From Aequorivita lipolytica (lineage in GTDB: Bacteria; Bacteroidota; Bacteroidia; Flavobacteriales; Flavobacteriaceae), in the NCBI RefSeq assembly GCF_007997135.1, contig NZ_VORU01000001.1:62001-126000 (forward strand): a stretch of 64,000 nt of DNA. The letters run 5' to 3'. Position numbers and translations under genes: made by a program. Below are positions 44,285 through 53,795 of this stretch, piece after piece. Positions within the stretch are counted from its first letter, which is position 1; each line of letters opens with the position of its first letter. The notes beneath the pieces are model-generated. The model saw only the letters and a list, made by a program, of their open reading frames with translations. It did no database searches and was not told the DNA's origin.

Positions 44285-44316
44285 AAAGCCCTTAACTATA
44301 ATTAGTTAAGGGCTTT
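44285..44316. terminator. Strong terminator between the att relict and the T9SS gene
   Basis: Perfect 14-bp stem AAAGCCCTTAACTA / TAGTTAAGGGCTTT, loop TAAT, then GTCTTTTT. It can end transcription from either side, including the leftward T9SS protein gene. Confidence 0.8.
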
Positions 44317-44364
44317 GTCTTTTTAATTTGAATTAAAGGTTTATTCCGAGATAAAGGGTCTTGA

Positions 44365-46284
44365 TTATTCTTTAATAATTTTTAAAGTTTCTGAAAAACC
44401 TTCTGAAGTTTTCAAATTCACAAAATAAATCCCCGGGCTACCTTGAAGGTTTACTTCGAAGGTATCGGTGTTTACAAATCGTTCATTAGTAATTACTTGC
44501 CCGAGGATGTTTGTGATGGTTGTATTTATTTCTGAATAATTTTTTCCTAAATCAATAGTAAAATTTCCTGAAGTTGGATTGGGATATAAAACTGTTTTTG
44601 AAAGTCGATTATCCTCTAGGCCCAAAACAATGTTTACTACTTTTAAAGTAACGTTATCTGAGTTGCAAACAACATCATACGTATAAGTGCCATTTCCAAA
44701 GGTTGCTGTAACTTGTGCAGGGAGTTCACATTCATTTCTATTTGGAAACGTCATAATCACAAATTCATCATTTAACTGTGCATTATAACCTAGAATAATA
44801 TCCAGTGTTCCAAATAACCTCGCTTTATTAGTAATGGCAAATACATCGTGCTCCGTTCCTGCTGCGGTACCATTAATTTCTAACTGATAAATACAATCTG
44901 GGGTGGCTTCAAAATCTAATAAATTGTTATAAGTTAGTGTTCCCACACCGTTATTTCCTGGTGCTATAGTTTGCCCAATTTCTGTGTTATATTTTGTGCC
45001 AATAGATCCTGCTCCTGTAACAATACCATCGCCTTCAAAGTTGTCATCAAAATCCATATTTCCTATTTCAATACTCAAAATTCCCGGACTGTTATTAGTT
45101 AACGTCCTTATGGTAGCAGTGCCTGTTCCAGTTGTTTTTTGGATAAGACCTGTGTTTATAAAGGGTCCGCCAGTAATATTAACACCATCTACAACTGTAA
45201 TAACACCGAGTTCACGATTTTCGAATATTGAACCTTGTCCGATAGAAAGATTGTTTGCTGCTGCATCGAATAAAATAATACCCTCATTTTTAAATACCGC
45301 ACCGCCTGCAAGTTGTGTTTGTTGGCTGCCCGTTCCTGTGAAATTTATTAGTCCATTATTCACTAAAACAGTACCTGCTGCTGCTTGTGCAGAGAGAGCA
45401 CCTCCACGCCATACTACTCCTGCTGGTCCAGAGAAATCAAGAAAATTTTCGCCATTGTTAAAGACTCTCAAACCAGCACCATCAACTATAAACGGACCAT
45501 CTAATTGTCCTGCAAGGGTTCCGATTATAAAATATCTATTTAAGCCATTTAATTCTAAAAATCCATTTGAATTTACATTGTATATGCCATCTGTTAAAGT
45601 TCCACTGTAAGATAAAATCATAGAACCACTATCTATATTTATGGTGCCGTCATTATTTTCAAACGTACTACTAATTGTAAATGATCCAGTGCCTGATGTT
45701 TTTTGAATCAATCCCTCATTAATTAAAAGCCCACCAAAAGGCGCGCTGGCAAAGCTGGCATCACCCACGGTCATTACTCCACTTGAAGTAATTGTTAAGA
45801 ATTGGCTGGCGCTTCCACTATAATCTAAGTCTAATACTCCAGATGCAACATTCATCTGATTGTTTATCAAAATATTGCCTGCCAGATGTTTTGGGTCAGC
45901 TCCAAAAATATTTAGTTGACCATCAATAGTAGCAGAAAAATTATAACTGCTAAAATATCCTCCCTCAAAATTAATAATAGAGCCTGCTGCATAAGTTGCT
46001 CCACCAAAAGTTCTAAATTCTGAACCGGTCACAATATTAAGCACTGCATTGGCTTCTAAGGTAAGCCCATTCGCTACAGTTCCAACAGTTACATTAACCT
46101 CAAAACCAGATGGAATTAATACATCATTTGAATTTTGTGGTACGCCACCAGGAGACCAGTTGGCTGCATCTTCCCAAAGATTGTTACCAGTACTATTGTT
46201 AAAAGTTTTTAATTGGGCATTTGCCGAGAGTTGAAAGATTGCACATAAAATAAGTGCCGAAAAAATTGTTTTGAACGATTTCAT
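44365..46284 (-). CDS. Secreted T9SS cargo protein with beta-rich repeats
   Basis: 639 residues. Signal peptide (FSALILCAIFQLSANAQ), then WEDAANWSPGGVPQNSNDVL, a motif that opens many Bacteroidetes surface proteins. Residues 60-460 are short beta-strand repeats with alternating Gly and Asn/Thr (for example LINEGLIQKTSGTGSFTI and FINTGLIQKTTGTGTATI), likely a right-handed beta-helix. A GYNAQLNDEFVIM segment follows, then a type A sorting domain (LYPNPTSGNFTID ... PGIYFVNLKTSEG). Exported by T9SS. Function unknown, probably surface structure or adhesion. Confidence 0.85.
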   Translation of the reverse strand: MKSFKTIFSALILCAIFQLSANAQLKTFNNSTGNNLWEDAANWSPGGVPQNSNDVLIPSGFEVNVTVGTVANGLTLEANAVLNIVTGSEFRTFGGATYAAGSIINFEGGYFSSYNFSATIDGQLNIFGADPKHLAGNILINNQMNVASGVLDLDYSGSASQFLTITSSGVMTVGDASFASAPFGGLLINEGLIQKTSGTGSFTISSTFENNDGTINIDSGSMILSYSGTLTDGIYNVNSNGFLELNGLNRYFIIGTLAGQLDGPFIVDGAGLRVFNNGENFLDFSGPAGVVWRGGALSAQAAAGTVLVNNGLINFTGTGSQQTQLAGGAVFKNEGIILFDAAANNLSIGQGSIFENRELGVITVVDGVNITGGPFINTGLIQKTTGTGTATIRTLTNNSPGILSIEIGNMDFDDNFEGDGIVTGAGSIGTKYNTEIGQTIAPGNNGVGTLTYNNLLDFEATPDCIYQLEINGTAAGTEHDVFAITNKARLFGTLDIILGYNAQLNDEFVIMTFPNRNECELPAQVTATFGNGTYTYDVVCNSDNVTLKVVNIVLGLEDNRLSKTVLYPNPTSGNFTIDLGKNYSEINTTITNILGQVITNERFVNTDTFEVNLQGSPGIYFVNLKTSEGFSETLKIIKE

Positions 46285-46373
46285 AATATTTGGTTTTAAA
46301 TTAATTATGAATCGAAAGTACCGTGCTCTAGTATTTTAGGTGTTCGGATTACTGCAAATAGCAAAAATTGGAA

Positions 46374-47501
46374 CTAATTTGAAGTAGTTTTTTTAAACTG
46401 GGAAGGCGTTTGACCTGTTATTTTTTTGAAGGTGGTGTTAAAAGTAGTCTTAGAATTAAACCCAGCTTCTAAACCAATAGCGACTAAGGTGTAATCTGAA
46501 AATTCAGGTTGTAATAAGTATTTTTTAGACTCATTAACCCGAAGAAGATTTATATAATTTGAAAAAGTTGTTTTTAATTCAGAATTTATCATTCGCGATA
46601 AATGGCTGCTACTTATTTGAAGATCTTCTGCCATGGATTCTAAAGTTATGGAAGAATCCAAAAACTTCTTTTCTTCGATAAGCATTTTTTCGAATAACAG
46701 AATATGTTTGCCCTTGGTTTCTTCGGAAATGGAATAGTCCTGTTTCACATAAAAAGACTTTCTTATTTTTCTTCGTTCTTCCTGTACCCCAATTTTTCGA
46801 GTTCCTATATATCCTAAAGTGTATATTATAATTGAAATACAAATTAACAGCAGATATGCGGGGTATTCATTTTCATTTATAATAGCCCCAACAATGGTGG
46901 CATACATCCAAAAAATATTGAAAATAAACAGTAGAATGAATAATATCTTTAGCCACGTAAGTTTTGATTTTACTATTTCAGTATAATATTTCGCAGGCTT
47001 TTTTTGATAAATTTCTATTTGCTTCCAAAGAATCAGTAGCACTAGACTAATCATAAAAATACTAAGAAAATCCCCATAGGTATCAATAAATTCCATAACC
47101 GTGTACGTGGTTATGAAAAAAGGAACAGTAATATCTAGGAACAAATACGCTAATTTAAAAATTAAACTAGCAAGGAGCACTATAATGAAAGGCAGATAAA
47201 ATAGCTTTTCGACTCTTGTGTTTTTTCGGTCTGGATATAAAAAGGTCATCACAAAAAAAAAGAACAAAGCTGCCTCTGCAAAAGAATAAGGCACAAAAAG
47301 AAGATAATATTCAAGACTCGTTACAAAGCCTATTTCCCATAATAATTCCTGAAGAATGGAAAGGGTAATAATAAGAATTAATAATCCAAGATAGATGGAA
47401 GCGCGCGTTCTATATTTTGCGAGCAATAAAATATAGAAGGTCAAGAAAACCCCCTGAATTATTCCCGCAATAACAAGACTGCTATAAAAATTTAATTCCA
47501 A
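46374..47501 (-). CDS. Membrane-anchored AraC-family transcriptional regulator
   Basis: 375 residues. Seven hydrophobic helices in the first 235 residues (the first is SLVIAGIIQGVFLTFYILLL) are followed by an AraC-type DNA-binding domain (about 265-372): LQISSSHLSRMINSELKTTF and ALGLEAGF-like VAIGLEAGFNSKTTF, TGQTPSQFKK. This arrangement of a 7TM sensor fused to AraC helix-turn-helices is common in Flavobacteriaceae. Signal and targets are unknown. It lies between a T9SS gene and the pigment cluster, reading away from the latter; control of either is possible. Confidence 0.88.
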   Translation of the reverse strand: MELNFYSSLVIAGIIQGVFLTFYILLLAKYRTRASIYLGLLILIITLSILQELLWEIGFVTSLEYYLLFVPYSFAEAALFFFFVMTFLYPDRKNTRVEKLFYLPFIIVLLASLIFKLAYLFLDITVPFFITTYTVMEFIDTYGDFLSIFMISLVLLILWKQIEIYQKKPAKYYTEIVKSKLTWLKILFILLFIFNIFWMYATIVGAIINENEYPAYLLLICISIIIYTLGYIGTRKIGVQEERRKIRKSFYVKQDYSISEETKGKHILLFEKMLIEEKKFLDSSITLESMAEDLQISSSHLSRMINSELKTTFSNYINLLRVNESKKYLLQPEFSDYTLVAIGLEAGFNSKTTFNTTFKKITGQTPSQFKKTTSN

Positions 47502-47577
47502 ATGATTGATTAGTTGGTTTTAAAGGTAGGTAATAATCTTTTTCACCTTTCGTTTTAGTTCCAAAAATCACAAAAGC

Positions 47578-48822
47578 TTAACCAGCCCGCTCATTCTCCA
47601 TATCAATAACCTTTGCAACCGTCTTTACTAGACGGTTGTGGTTTTTTACGAACGGGTTTGTTTCATCCCAAACATAGCCTGCAAGTACAGCGCAAATTTG
47701 TTCCTTTATCACAGGGTTTTCCGGGCGGTGGAAAAATATTTTCTGAAGATTGCCCGTATACCATTCGCTTACGTAGGTTCTGAAAACATCAACACCTTTC
47801 ATAATATAACCGGAGTAGTCCTTCTCCCAGTCAACTTTTTCGCCTTTTAATTCCTTGGTTATCAATTTGGCCGCTTTCAGTCCAGATTCAGTAGCAAAAG
47901 TTACCCCAGATGAAAACACAGGATCTAAAAATTCGGCGCTATTCCCTGTTAGAGCATAGCCTTTTCCATAAAGTTGCTTAACGGCTTTTGAATAATTTTT
48001 GATAACGTGCGGCTCAAAAAGAAATTCCTGATCTTTCAACCTATCATAATAATAGTCGGAAATTTTCAGCATTTCGCGCAGCCTTTCAGCATTCGTGCCT
48101 TCAAAAGATTCAATAAATTCTGTTGGCCCTACAAAACCAATACTTGTATTTCCGTTAGAAAAAGGAATAACCCAAAGCCAAACTTCATCTTTTACAACAT
48201 CAAAAGTAATAAGTGTTCCTTCGGTTCCATCTGGGCGCTCAGTTTCCTTAACATGAGTGTAAATTGCAGAATTAGGATTAAGTGAAGAAGGTTTGTCCAA
48301 ATCTAGTAACCGTGGCAAAACCCTTCCATAGCCACTGCTATCAATGATGAATTTTGCATTTACTTTATATTCGCTCCCGTCTTCGTCTTTTACTGTGGTG
48401 GTTGATTGTCCGTTTTTGTCAAAATCAACTGCTGTTACTTCGTGCCCAAAGGAAACATCCACGCCTTTTTTCACAATTTCTTTTGCAAGCGTATTGTCAA
48501 AATCTGCGCGAGGTACTTGCCAAGTGTAGTCCCATCCCGGAGTGTGTTTTTTTCCAAAGTCGAAATTACAAACAATGCCATCCTTCAAAAATCGCGCACC
48601 TGCCTTTATTTCAAAATTCTTCTCCATCAAACAATCCAAAAGCCCCGTTTCCTCAAAATGATCCATACAACGTGGCAAAAGACTTTCGCCAATTACAAAA
48701 CGCGGAAACTTACTTTTTTCAACTACCTTGGAACTTATTCCATTGTTTTTTAAATAGGAGGCGGCAACGCAACCTGAAGGTCCAGCACCAATAATTAACA
48801 CATCAACAGCAATATCATTCAT
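47578..48822 (-). CDS. FAD-dependent oxidoreductase of the flexirubin cluster
   Basis: 414 residues. N-terminal FAD-binding DVLIIGAGPSGCVAASYL and a distal GNSAEFLDPVFSSG, as in the geranylgeranyl-reductase / tryptophan-halogenase superfamily. WLWVIPFSNG corresponds to the family's WxWxIP motif. In flexirubin clusters such enzymes hydroxylate or halogenate the aromatic head; which of the two happens here is not clear. A lysine diagnostic for halogenases is not evident by eye. The gene diverges from tyrosine ammonia-lyase with 102 bp between, so they probably share regulation. Confidence 0.85.
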   Translation of the reverse strand: MNDIAVDVLIIGAGPSGCVAASYLKNNGISSKVVEKSKFPRFVIGESLLPRCMDHFEETGLLDCLMEKNFEIKAGARFLKDGIVCNFDFGKKHTPGWDYTWQVPRADFDNTLAKEIVKKGVDVSFGHEVTAVDFDKNGQSTTTVKDEDGSEYKVNAKFIIDSSGYGRVLPRLLDLDKPSSLNPNSAIYTHVKETERPDGTEGTLITFDVVKDEVWLWVIPFSNGNTSIGFVGPTEFIESFEGTNAERLREMLKISDYYYDRLKDQEFLFEPHVIKNYSKAVKQLYGKGYALTGNSAEFLDPVFSSGVTFATESGLKAAKLITKELKGEKVDWEKDYSGYIMKGVDVFRTYVSEWYTGNLQKIFFHRPENPVIKEQICAVLAGYVWDETNPFVKNHNRLVKTVAKVIDMENERAG

Positions 48823-48852
48823 ATTATTAATATATAGATTGTTAAAATATTC

Positions 48853-48860
48853 TAAATTTG
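48853..48860 (+). promoter_or_regulatory. -7 promoter element for the ammonia-lyase gene
   Basis: TAAATTTG, an exact TAnnTTTG match, 65 bp before the start codon. The -33 box is not clear. It would drive the rightward pigment genes. Confidence 0.45.
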
Positions 48861-48924
48861 CAATCTAAAGTTACCAATTTTTTTGAGAAAATAAATTTTA
48901 ATAAAACATTAGATTCAACTATAA

Positions 48925-50451
48925 ATGCCAACATTACAAGGAAAACTTGAACTTGCCGACTTTGAAAGAATAATCTTCAAAAACGATACAGTCCAACTTC
49001 ACAAAGATATACTAGAAAGGGTTCAAAACAGTTTTGACTTTCTAAAAGAATTTTCTGAAAACAAGATTATTTACGGTGTTAATACGGGTTTCGGCCCAAT
49101 GGCGCAGTATAAAATTAAGGATGACGAACGCATCCAGCTACAGTATAACCTAATCCGCAGCCATTCTTCCGGCACGGGAAATCCAATACCGGCGCAATAC
49201 ATTCGCGCCGCGATGCTTGCGCGGTTGAACACCTTGAGCCTCGGCAACAGTGGCGTTCATCCCTCAGTCATTAAATTGATGGGTGAACTGCTTAACAAAA
49301 ACATTATCCCATTAATTTACGAACACGGTGGCGTTGGCGCCAGTGGCGATTTGGTGCAGCTAGCCCATTTGGCGTTAGTGCTGATTGGTGAAGGCGAAGT
49401 TTTTTACAAGGGTGAACGCCGAAATACTGAAGAAGTTTTCAAATTAGAAAATCTGCAACCAATAAAAGTTGAGCTTCGCGAAGGTTTAGCGTTAATGAAC
49501 GGAACTTCAGTAATGACGGGTATTGGCGTAGTAAATGTGCTTTATACAAAGCAAATTATGGATTGGATGATTAAAGCATCTTCCGCCATAAACGAAATTG
49601 TAAAAGCATACGACGATCATCTTTCTTTTGAATTGAACGAAACTAAAAAACATAAAGGTCAGCGCCAAATTGCAGAAATGATGCGCAACCATTTAAAAGA
49701 CAGCAGTCTTACCCGAAAGCGTGAACACCATCTATACAATGGCTCAAAAGATGAAGAGGTTTTTGTTGAAAAAGTGCAGGAATATTACTCCTTGCGTTGC
49801 GTGCCACAGATTTTGGGCCCAGTTTTGGACACACTAAATTCGGTTGAAAAAATATTGATTGAAGAAGTAAACTCAGCCAATGACAATCCAATTGTGGATG
49901 TGGAAAAAAGAAACGTCTACCACGGCGGAAACTTTCACGGCGATTATGTTTCGTTGGAAATGGACAAACTGAAAATAGTTGTTGCAAAAATGACGATGCT
50001 TTCTGAGCGCCAATTGAATTATCTGCTCAATTCAAAATTAAACGATATTCTCCCGCCATTTGTGAATCTCGGAAAGCTTGGGCTAAATTTCGGGATGCAG
50101 GGTGTTCAATTTACTGCTACTTCCACTACTGCCGAAAGCCAAATGCTCAGCAACCCAATGTACGTTCACAGCATCCCAAACAACAATGACAATCAAGATA
50201 TTGTAAGTATGGGTACAAATGCTGCGCTCATTACTAAAAAGGTAATTGAAAATGCTTTCGAAGTGGTTGCAATTGAACTTATCACCATCATTCAGGCAAT
50301 AGAATATCTAAAAGTTCAGGATCAGGTTTCATCCGAAACAAAAAAAATGTATGATGAAATCCGCGCGATTGTTCCTGTTTTCAAGGAAGATGTGGTTATG
50401 TACCCCTACGTGAACCGGGTGAAAGAGTTTTTAATGGATTCCCGTAACTAA
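48925..50451 (+). CDS. tal: Tyrosine ammonia-lyase (HAL/PAL family)
   Basis: 508 residues. The MIO cofactor forms from Ala139-Ser140-Gly141 in GGVGASGDL. The catalytic Tyr50 is in YGVNTGFG, and NSANDNP and MQGVQFTATS are conserved. The substrate-selecting pair is Ser79-His80 (NLIRSHSSG), as in histidine lyases, but the protein as a whole closely resembles the F. johnsoniae enzyme that acts on tyrosine and carries the same pair. It deaminates tyrosine to p-coumarate, the starter of the flexirubin polyene. Start of the rightward pigment transcripts. Confidence 0.93.
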   Translation: MPTLQGKLELADFERIIFKNDTVQLHKDILERVQNSFDFLKEFSENKIIYGVNTGFGPMAQYKIKDDERIQLQYNLIRSHSSGTGNPIPAQYIRAAMLARLNTLSLGNSGVHPSVIKLMGELLNKNIIPLIYEHGGVGASGDLVQLAHLALVLIGEGEVFYKGERRNTEEVFKLENLQPIKVELREGLALMNGTSVMTGIGVVNVLYTKQIMDWMIKASSAINEIVKAYDDHLSFELNETKKHKGQRQIAEMMRNHLKDSSLTRKREHHLYNGSKDEEVFVEKVQEYYSLRCVPQILGPVLDTLNSVEKILIEEVNSANDNPIVDVEKRNVYHGGNFHGDYVSLEMDKLKIVVAKMTMLSERQLNYLLNSKLNDILPPFVNLGKLGLNFGMQGVQFTATSTTAESQMLSNPMYVHSIPNNNDNQDIVSMGTNAALITKKVIENAFEVVAIELITIIQAIEYLKVQDQVSSETKKMYDEIRAIVPVFKEDVVMYPYVNRVKEFLMDSRN

Positions 50452-50599
50452 CTTCAGAATATTTTGTAAATTGTTTCAATCTCTTCAACTAACTTAAAGT
50501 CAAGATAATTATGAAACGCCCACTTAAAAATAACGAAGCAACAGAAGATGTTTAATTAGGGTGTTCCATCTTCCATTACTAACCTAATATTAAATACAG

Positions 50600-51733
50600 A
50601 TGAAAACAATTTTTACTTTTGCGCTTATTCTCTTGTTGGGAATAACCGCTGTTTCTGCACAGGAACTTGCTTTGGTCCGGGACAATGATCTTTTCGGATA
50701 CATCAATAAATCTGGCGAGTACGCCATTCAACCACAGTTTGAAAAAGCAGACAGTTTCTCGGGCAATCACGCCGCAGCAATGAAAGACGGAAAGTGGGGT
50801 TTTATAAACACTTCCGGAGAATGGGCTATCCAGCCGCAATATGACCGCGTAAAAGCTTTTAATTCTGGCTACGCTCTAGTATTTGAAAACGATCAATGGA
50901 AATACATAAATTCAAAAAACGAAACCTTAAGCACTCCTGTGTCCGATAAATATTATGATTTTGATAATGGGGTGGCAATACTTCGAAGCGGCGATAAAAT
51001 TGGGTTAATCAATACTAGTGGTAAAACCATTTTGGAACCAAAGTATGATGAAATAAAAGGATTCAATAACGGTCACGCAAAATTTAAGAGCGGTGAAAAT
51101 TGGGGGCTTTTGAATAATAAGGGTGAAGTAATTGTACCTGCAGAATATCTGGAAGTTGGCGATTTCAGTAAAAACGGAATATGGGCGAGAAAAGGTGAAA
51201 GTTTTGGAGTAATCAACAACGGAACTTTTACGTTAGTTGAAGGCGCAGATAAAATTTTTGACTTCACAAATGATTCTCCGCTTACTTACGCTCGAAGCAA
51301 TAAAAAAATGGGTTATATAAATGCCAAAGGCGAATGGATAATCCAGCCCAGTTATGATAAAGTTCGTGCCTTTAACGCAGGTCTGGCTCCCGTGAACGAA
51401 GGAAAAGAGTGGGGATTCATAAACGAAAAAGGTGAAAAAGTAATTGACACTAAATACCGGGATGCCGAAATATTTTCTGATAACGGCTTAGCTCCGGTAA
51501 AAGAAAAAAAGCTCTGGGGCTTTGTTGATAAAACAGGAAAGCTTGTAATCCCGATGGAATATGATATTTCCGTAGGAATGTTTGGATTTTTACAAAGCGG
51601 ATCTGACAAGGGATTTCAAAACGGACTTGCCCGCGTAAAGAAAAATAAAGAATGGGGATTCATTAATGAAAGCGGCCAAGTGGTTGGCAAATGGCACCAA
51701 AATGCTGAAGCTTTCGTAGATACTTCAAAGTAG
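50600..51733 (+). CDS. WG-repeat protein, exported
   Basis: 377 residues. Signal peptide (IFTFALILLLGITAVSAQE), then about nine WG repeats, each with a core like WGFINTSGEWAIQPQYD and YINAKGEWIIQPSYD. WG repeats form beta-rich binding surfaces of uncertain function. It is placed between tyrosine ammonia-lyase and fabG, with 148 bp before and a terminator after, so it looks like a separate transcript within the pigment cluster. A link to the pigment is not shown. Confidence 0.88.
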   Translation: MKTIFTFALILLLGITAVSAQELALVRDNDLFGYINKSGEYAIQPQFEKADSFSGNHAAAMKDGKWGFINTSGEWAIQPQYDRVKAFNSGYALVFENDQWKYINSKNETLSTPVSDKYYDFDNGVAILRSGDKIGLINTSGKTILEPKYDEIKGFNNGHAKFKSGENWGLLNNKGEVIVPAEYLEVGDFSKNGIWARKGESFGVINNGTFTLVEGADKIFDFTNDSPLTYARSNKKMGYINAKGEWIIQPSYDKVRAFNAGLAPVNEGKEWGFINEKGEKVIDTKYRDAEIFSDNGLAPVKEKKLWGFVDKTGKLVIPMEYDISVGMFGFLQSGSDKGFQNGLARVKKNKEWGFINESGQVVGKWHQNAEAFVDTSK

Positions 51734-51748
51734 AATAAAGATGCTATT

Positions 51749-51795
51749 AACCTGCAAGGTGTTGCCGACAAAGGTAGCCTCCTTGTAGGTTTTTT
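51749..51795 (+). terminator. Terminator after the WG-repeat gene
   Basis: AACCTGCAAGG / CCTTGTAGGTT with a 21-nt loop, then TTTTC. It separates the WG-repeat gene from the fabG operon that starts at 51808, which must then be promoted from within this stretch or by read-through. Confidence 0.75.
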
Positions 51796-51807
51796 CAAAA
51801 AATAAGA

Positions 51808-52560
51808 ATGGAAGAGAACAAAACAAAACAGAAATACGCATTGGTAACAGGAGGTTCGCGGGGTATTGGCCGTGCAGTTTGTATTCAATTGGCAAAAGAC
51901 TTAGATTACAGCCTTCTTATAAATTATAACGGAAACAGAGAAGCTGCGCAGCAAACCTTGAAAGAAGTTAAAGCGAACGGTGGCAAAGGAGAAATAATCC
52001 AATTTGATGTTACTGACGCTGAAGCAGTAAATAAGGCATTTGATCTATGGCACGAAGCAAATAAAAATGCTATTATTGAAGTAATAATTAATAATGCGGG
52101 AATTACTAAAGACGGTCTGTTTATGTGGATGAAACCTGAAGATTGGCATAATGTAATCGATACCAGTTTAAATGGTTTTTACAATGTTACCAATGCGTTG
52201 ATCCAAAAACTTTTGGTCAATAAATATGGAAGAGTCATTAACATGGTTTCAGTTTCTGGCCTGAAGGGTACTGCCGGTCAAGTAAACTATTCTGCAGCAA
52301 AAGGGGCGGTGATTGGTGCTACAAAAGCATTGGCACAGGAAGTTGCAAAACGCAATATTACAGTGAACGCAGTAGCGCCCGGGTTTATTAAAAGTGATAT
52401 GACCGCTGCGCTTGACGAAAAAGAATTAAAGAAAATGATTCCCGCCAATCGTTTTGGCGAGGCAGAAGAAGTAGCAAATCTTGTTAGCTTTTTAGCCTCT
52501 TCGAGAGCTTCATACATAACAGGGGAAGTAATTAATATTAATGGAGGAATTTATTCATAA
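51808..52560 (+). CDS. fabG: 3-oxoacyl-ACP reductase
   Basis: 250-residue short-chain dehydrogenase. NADPH-binding TGGSRGIGRAV, NNAG, catalytic Ser in VSVSGLKG and Tyr/Lys in YSAAK, then VNAVAPGFI. In the pigment cluster it reduces the keto group of each extension cycle on the carrier protein, rather than serving general fatty-acid synthesis. First gene of a packed run of about 16 rightward genes. The next gene follows after 12 bp. Confidence 0.93.
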   Translation: MEENKTKQKYALVTGGSRGIGRAVCIQLAKDLDYSLLINYNGNREAAQQTLKEVKANGGKGEIIQFDVTDAEAVNKAFDLWHEANKNAIIEVIINNAGITKDGLFMWMKPEDWHNVIDTSLNGFYNVTNALIQKLLVNKYGRVINMVSVSGLKGTAGQVNYSAAKGAVIGATKALAQEVAKRNITVNAVAPGFIKSDMTAALDEKELKKMIPANRFGEAEEVANLVSFLASSRASYITGEVININGGIYS

Positions 52561-52572
52561 AAAGGAGGAGAA

Positions 52573-53793
52573 GTGAGAAGAGTGGTAATTACTGGAATGG
52601 GCATTTATTCCTGCATTGGCAAAAATCTGCAGGAAGTTAAAGAATCGTTGTACAACGGTAAGTCGGGTATTATATGCGATGAAAAAAGAAAAGAATTTGG
52701 TTATCGCTCCTGTTTAACGGGTTGGGTGGAAGAGCCTAACCTAAAAGAACAGCTTTCACGTAGAGAGCGTGTTAGTTTAGGAGAAGAAGGTGCCTATGCC
52801 TATGCCGCAACTATTGAAGCACTTAAAAATGCAAAAATAGACCAACAGTACCTTGATGAAAACGAAGTAGGGATCCTCTACGGAAACGATAGCACAGCAA
52901 AATCTGTAATTGAATCTGTGGATAAAATTCGTGAGAAGAAAGATACAACCCTTGTTGGTTCTGGAGCTATCTTCAAGGCAATGAACTCATCAGTAACAAT
53001 GAACCTCTCAACTATTTTTAAATTAAGAGGAATAAATTTTACAATTAGCGCCGCATGTGCCAGTGGTTCACACTCCATCGGAATGGCATATTTCCTAATA
53101 AAAAATGGATTGCAGGATTGCATCATTTCGGGCGGAGCACAAGAAATTAATGAACTGGCAATGGGAAGCTTTGATGGCTTGGGGGTTTTTTCTACCCAAC
53201 CAGATCCTACAAAGGCTTGTCGTCCTTTTGATAAAGACCGCGACGGACTTGTGCCAAGCGGTGGAGCAGCAACATTGGTAATTGAAAGCTACGAAAGCGC
53301 AATAAAACGTGGGGCACCAATTTTAGGTGAAATTATTGGTTATGGTTTTTCATCAAACGGAGAGCATATATCAACCCCAAACATTGACGGTCCTGCAAGA
53401 GCCATGAAAATGGCGTTGAAACAAGCAAATGTTAAAGCTTCAGAAATAGATTATGTAAATGCACATGCCACATCCACGCCAGTTGGCGATACAAACGAAG
53501 CCCTTGCAATCACCGAGGTTTTTGGAGAAAATGGCCCTTATGTTAGCTCAACTAAATCTATGACGGGCCACGAATGCTGGATGGCAGGCGCAAGTGAGGT
53601 AATTTACTCCATGTTGATGATGGAAAACTCTTTCATCGCACCAAATATTAACCTTGAAACACCAGACGAAGCTGCTTCAAAATTAAACCTTGTTAACAAA
53701 ACGTTAAATAGAAAAATTGATGTATTTTTGTCGAATTCTTTTGGCTTTGGGGGAACCAATTCCGCATTAATTATTAAAAAATGCAAACATTAA
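52573..53793 (+). CDS. Beta-ketoacyl-ACP synthase (ketosynthase 1)
   Basis: 406 residues. Catalytic Cys162 in ISAACASGSHSIG, His in NAHATSTPVGD and His in STKSMTGHECW; FGFGGTNSALI near the end. The GTG start was chosen because AAAGGAGGAG lies 3-10 bp before it, an uncommonly strong Shine-Dalgarno site for this group. The residues after the second His (ECWMAGASE) differ from the usual LLGAAGAVE, which may reflect an unusual acyl or aryl substrate. It condenses malonyl units in polyene building. Overlaps none; the carrier protein gene starts 2 bp after its stop. Confidence 0.92.
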   Translation: MRRVVITGMGIYSCIGKNLQEVKESLYNGKSGIICDEKRKEFGYRSCLTGWVEEPNLKEQLSRRERVSLGEEGAYAYAATIEALKNAKIDQQYLDENEVGILYGNDSTAKSVIESVDKIREKKDTTLVGSGAIFKAMNSSVTMNLSTIFKLRGINFTISAACASGSHSIGMAYFLIKNGLQDCIISGGAQEINELAMGSFDGLGVFSTQPDPTKACRPFDKDRDGLVPSGGAATLVIESYESAIKRGAPILGEIIGYGFSSNGEHISTPNIDGPARAMKMALKQANVKASEIDYVNAHATSTPVGDTNEALAITEVFGENGPYVSSTKSMTGHECWMAGASEVIYSMLMMENSFIAPNINLETPDEAASKLNLVNKTLNRKIDVFLSNSFGFGGTNSALIIKKCKH

Positions 53794-53795
53794 AA

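Noticed and set aside
44971-45610. 208-residue plus-strand frame opposite the T9SS protein, rich in Pro and Ser
   Set aside because: Complement of a repetitive Gly/Thr/Asn-rich gene that has a signal peptide and sorting domain; low-complexity shadow.
50511-50555. 14-codon frame MKRPLKNNEATEDV between the ammonia-lyase and WG-repeat genes
   Set aside because: Too short to support; no ribosome-binding signal and no known peptide of this type.
53604-53786. Minus-strand frames inside the ketosynthase, carrier protein and acyltransferase genes
   Set aside because: Shadow frames of well-supported genes with clear catalytic motifs on the plus strand.
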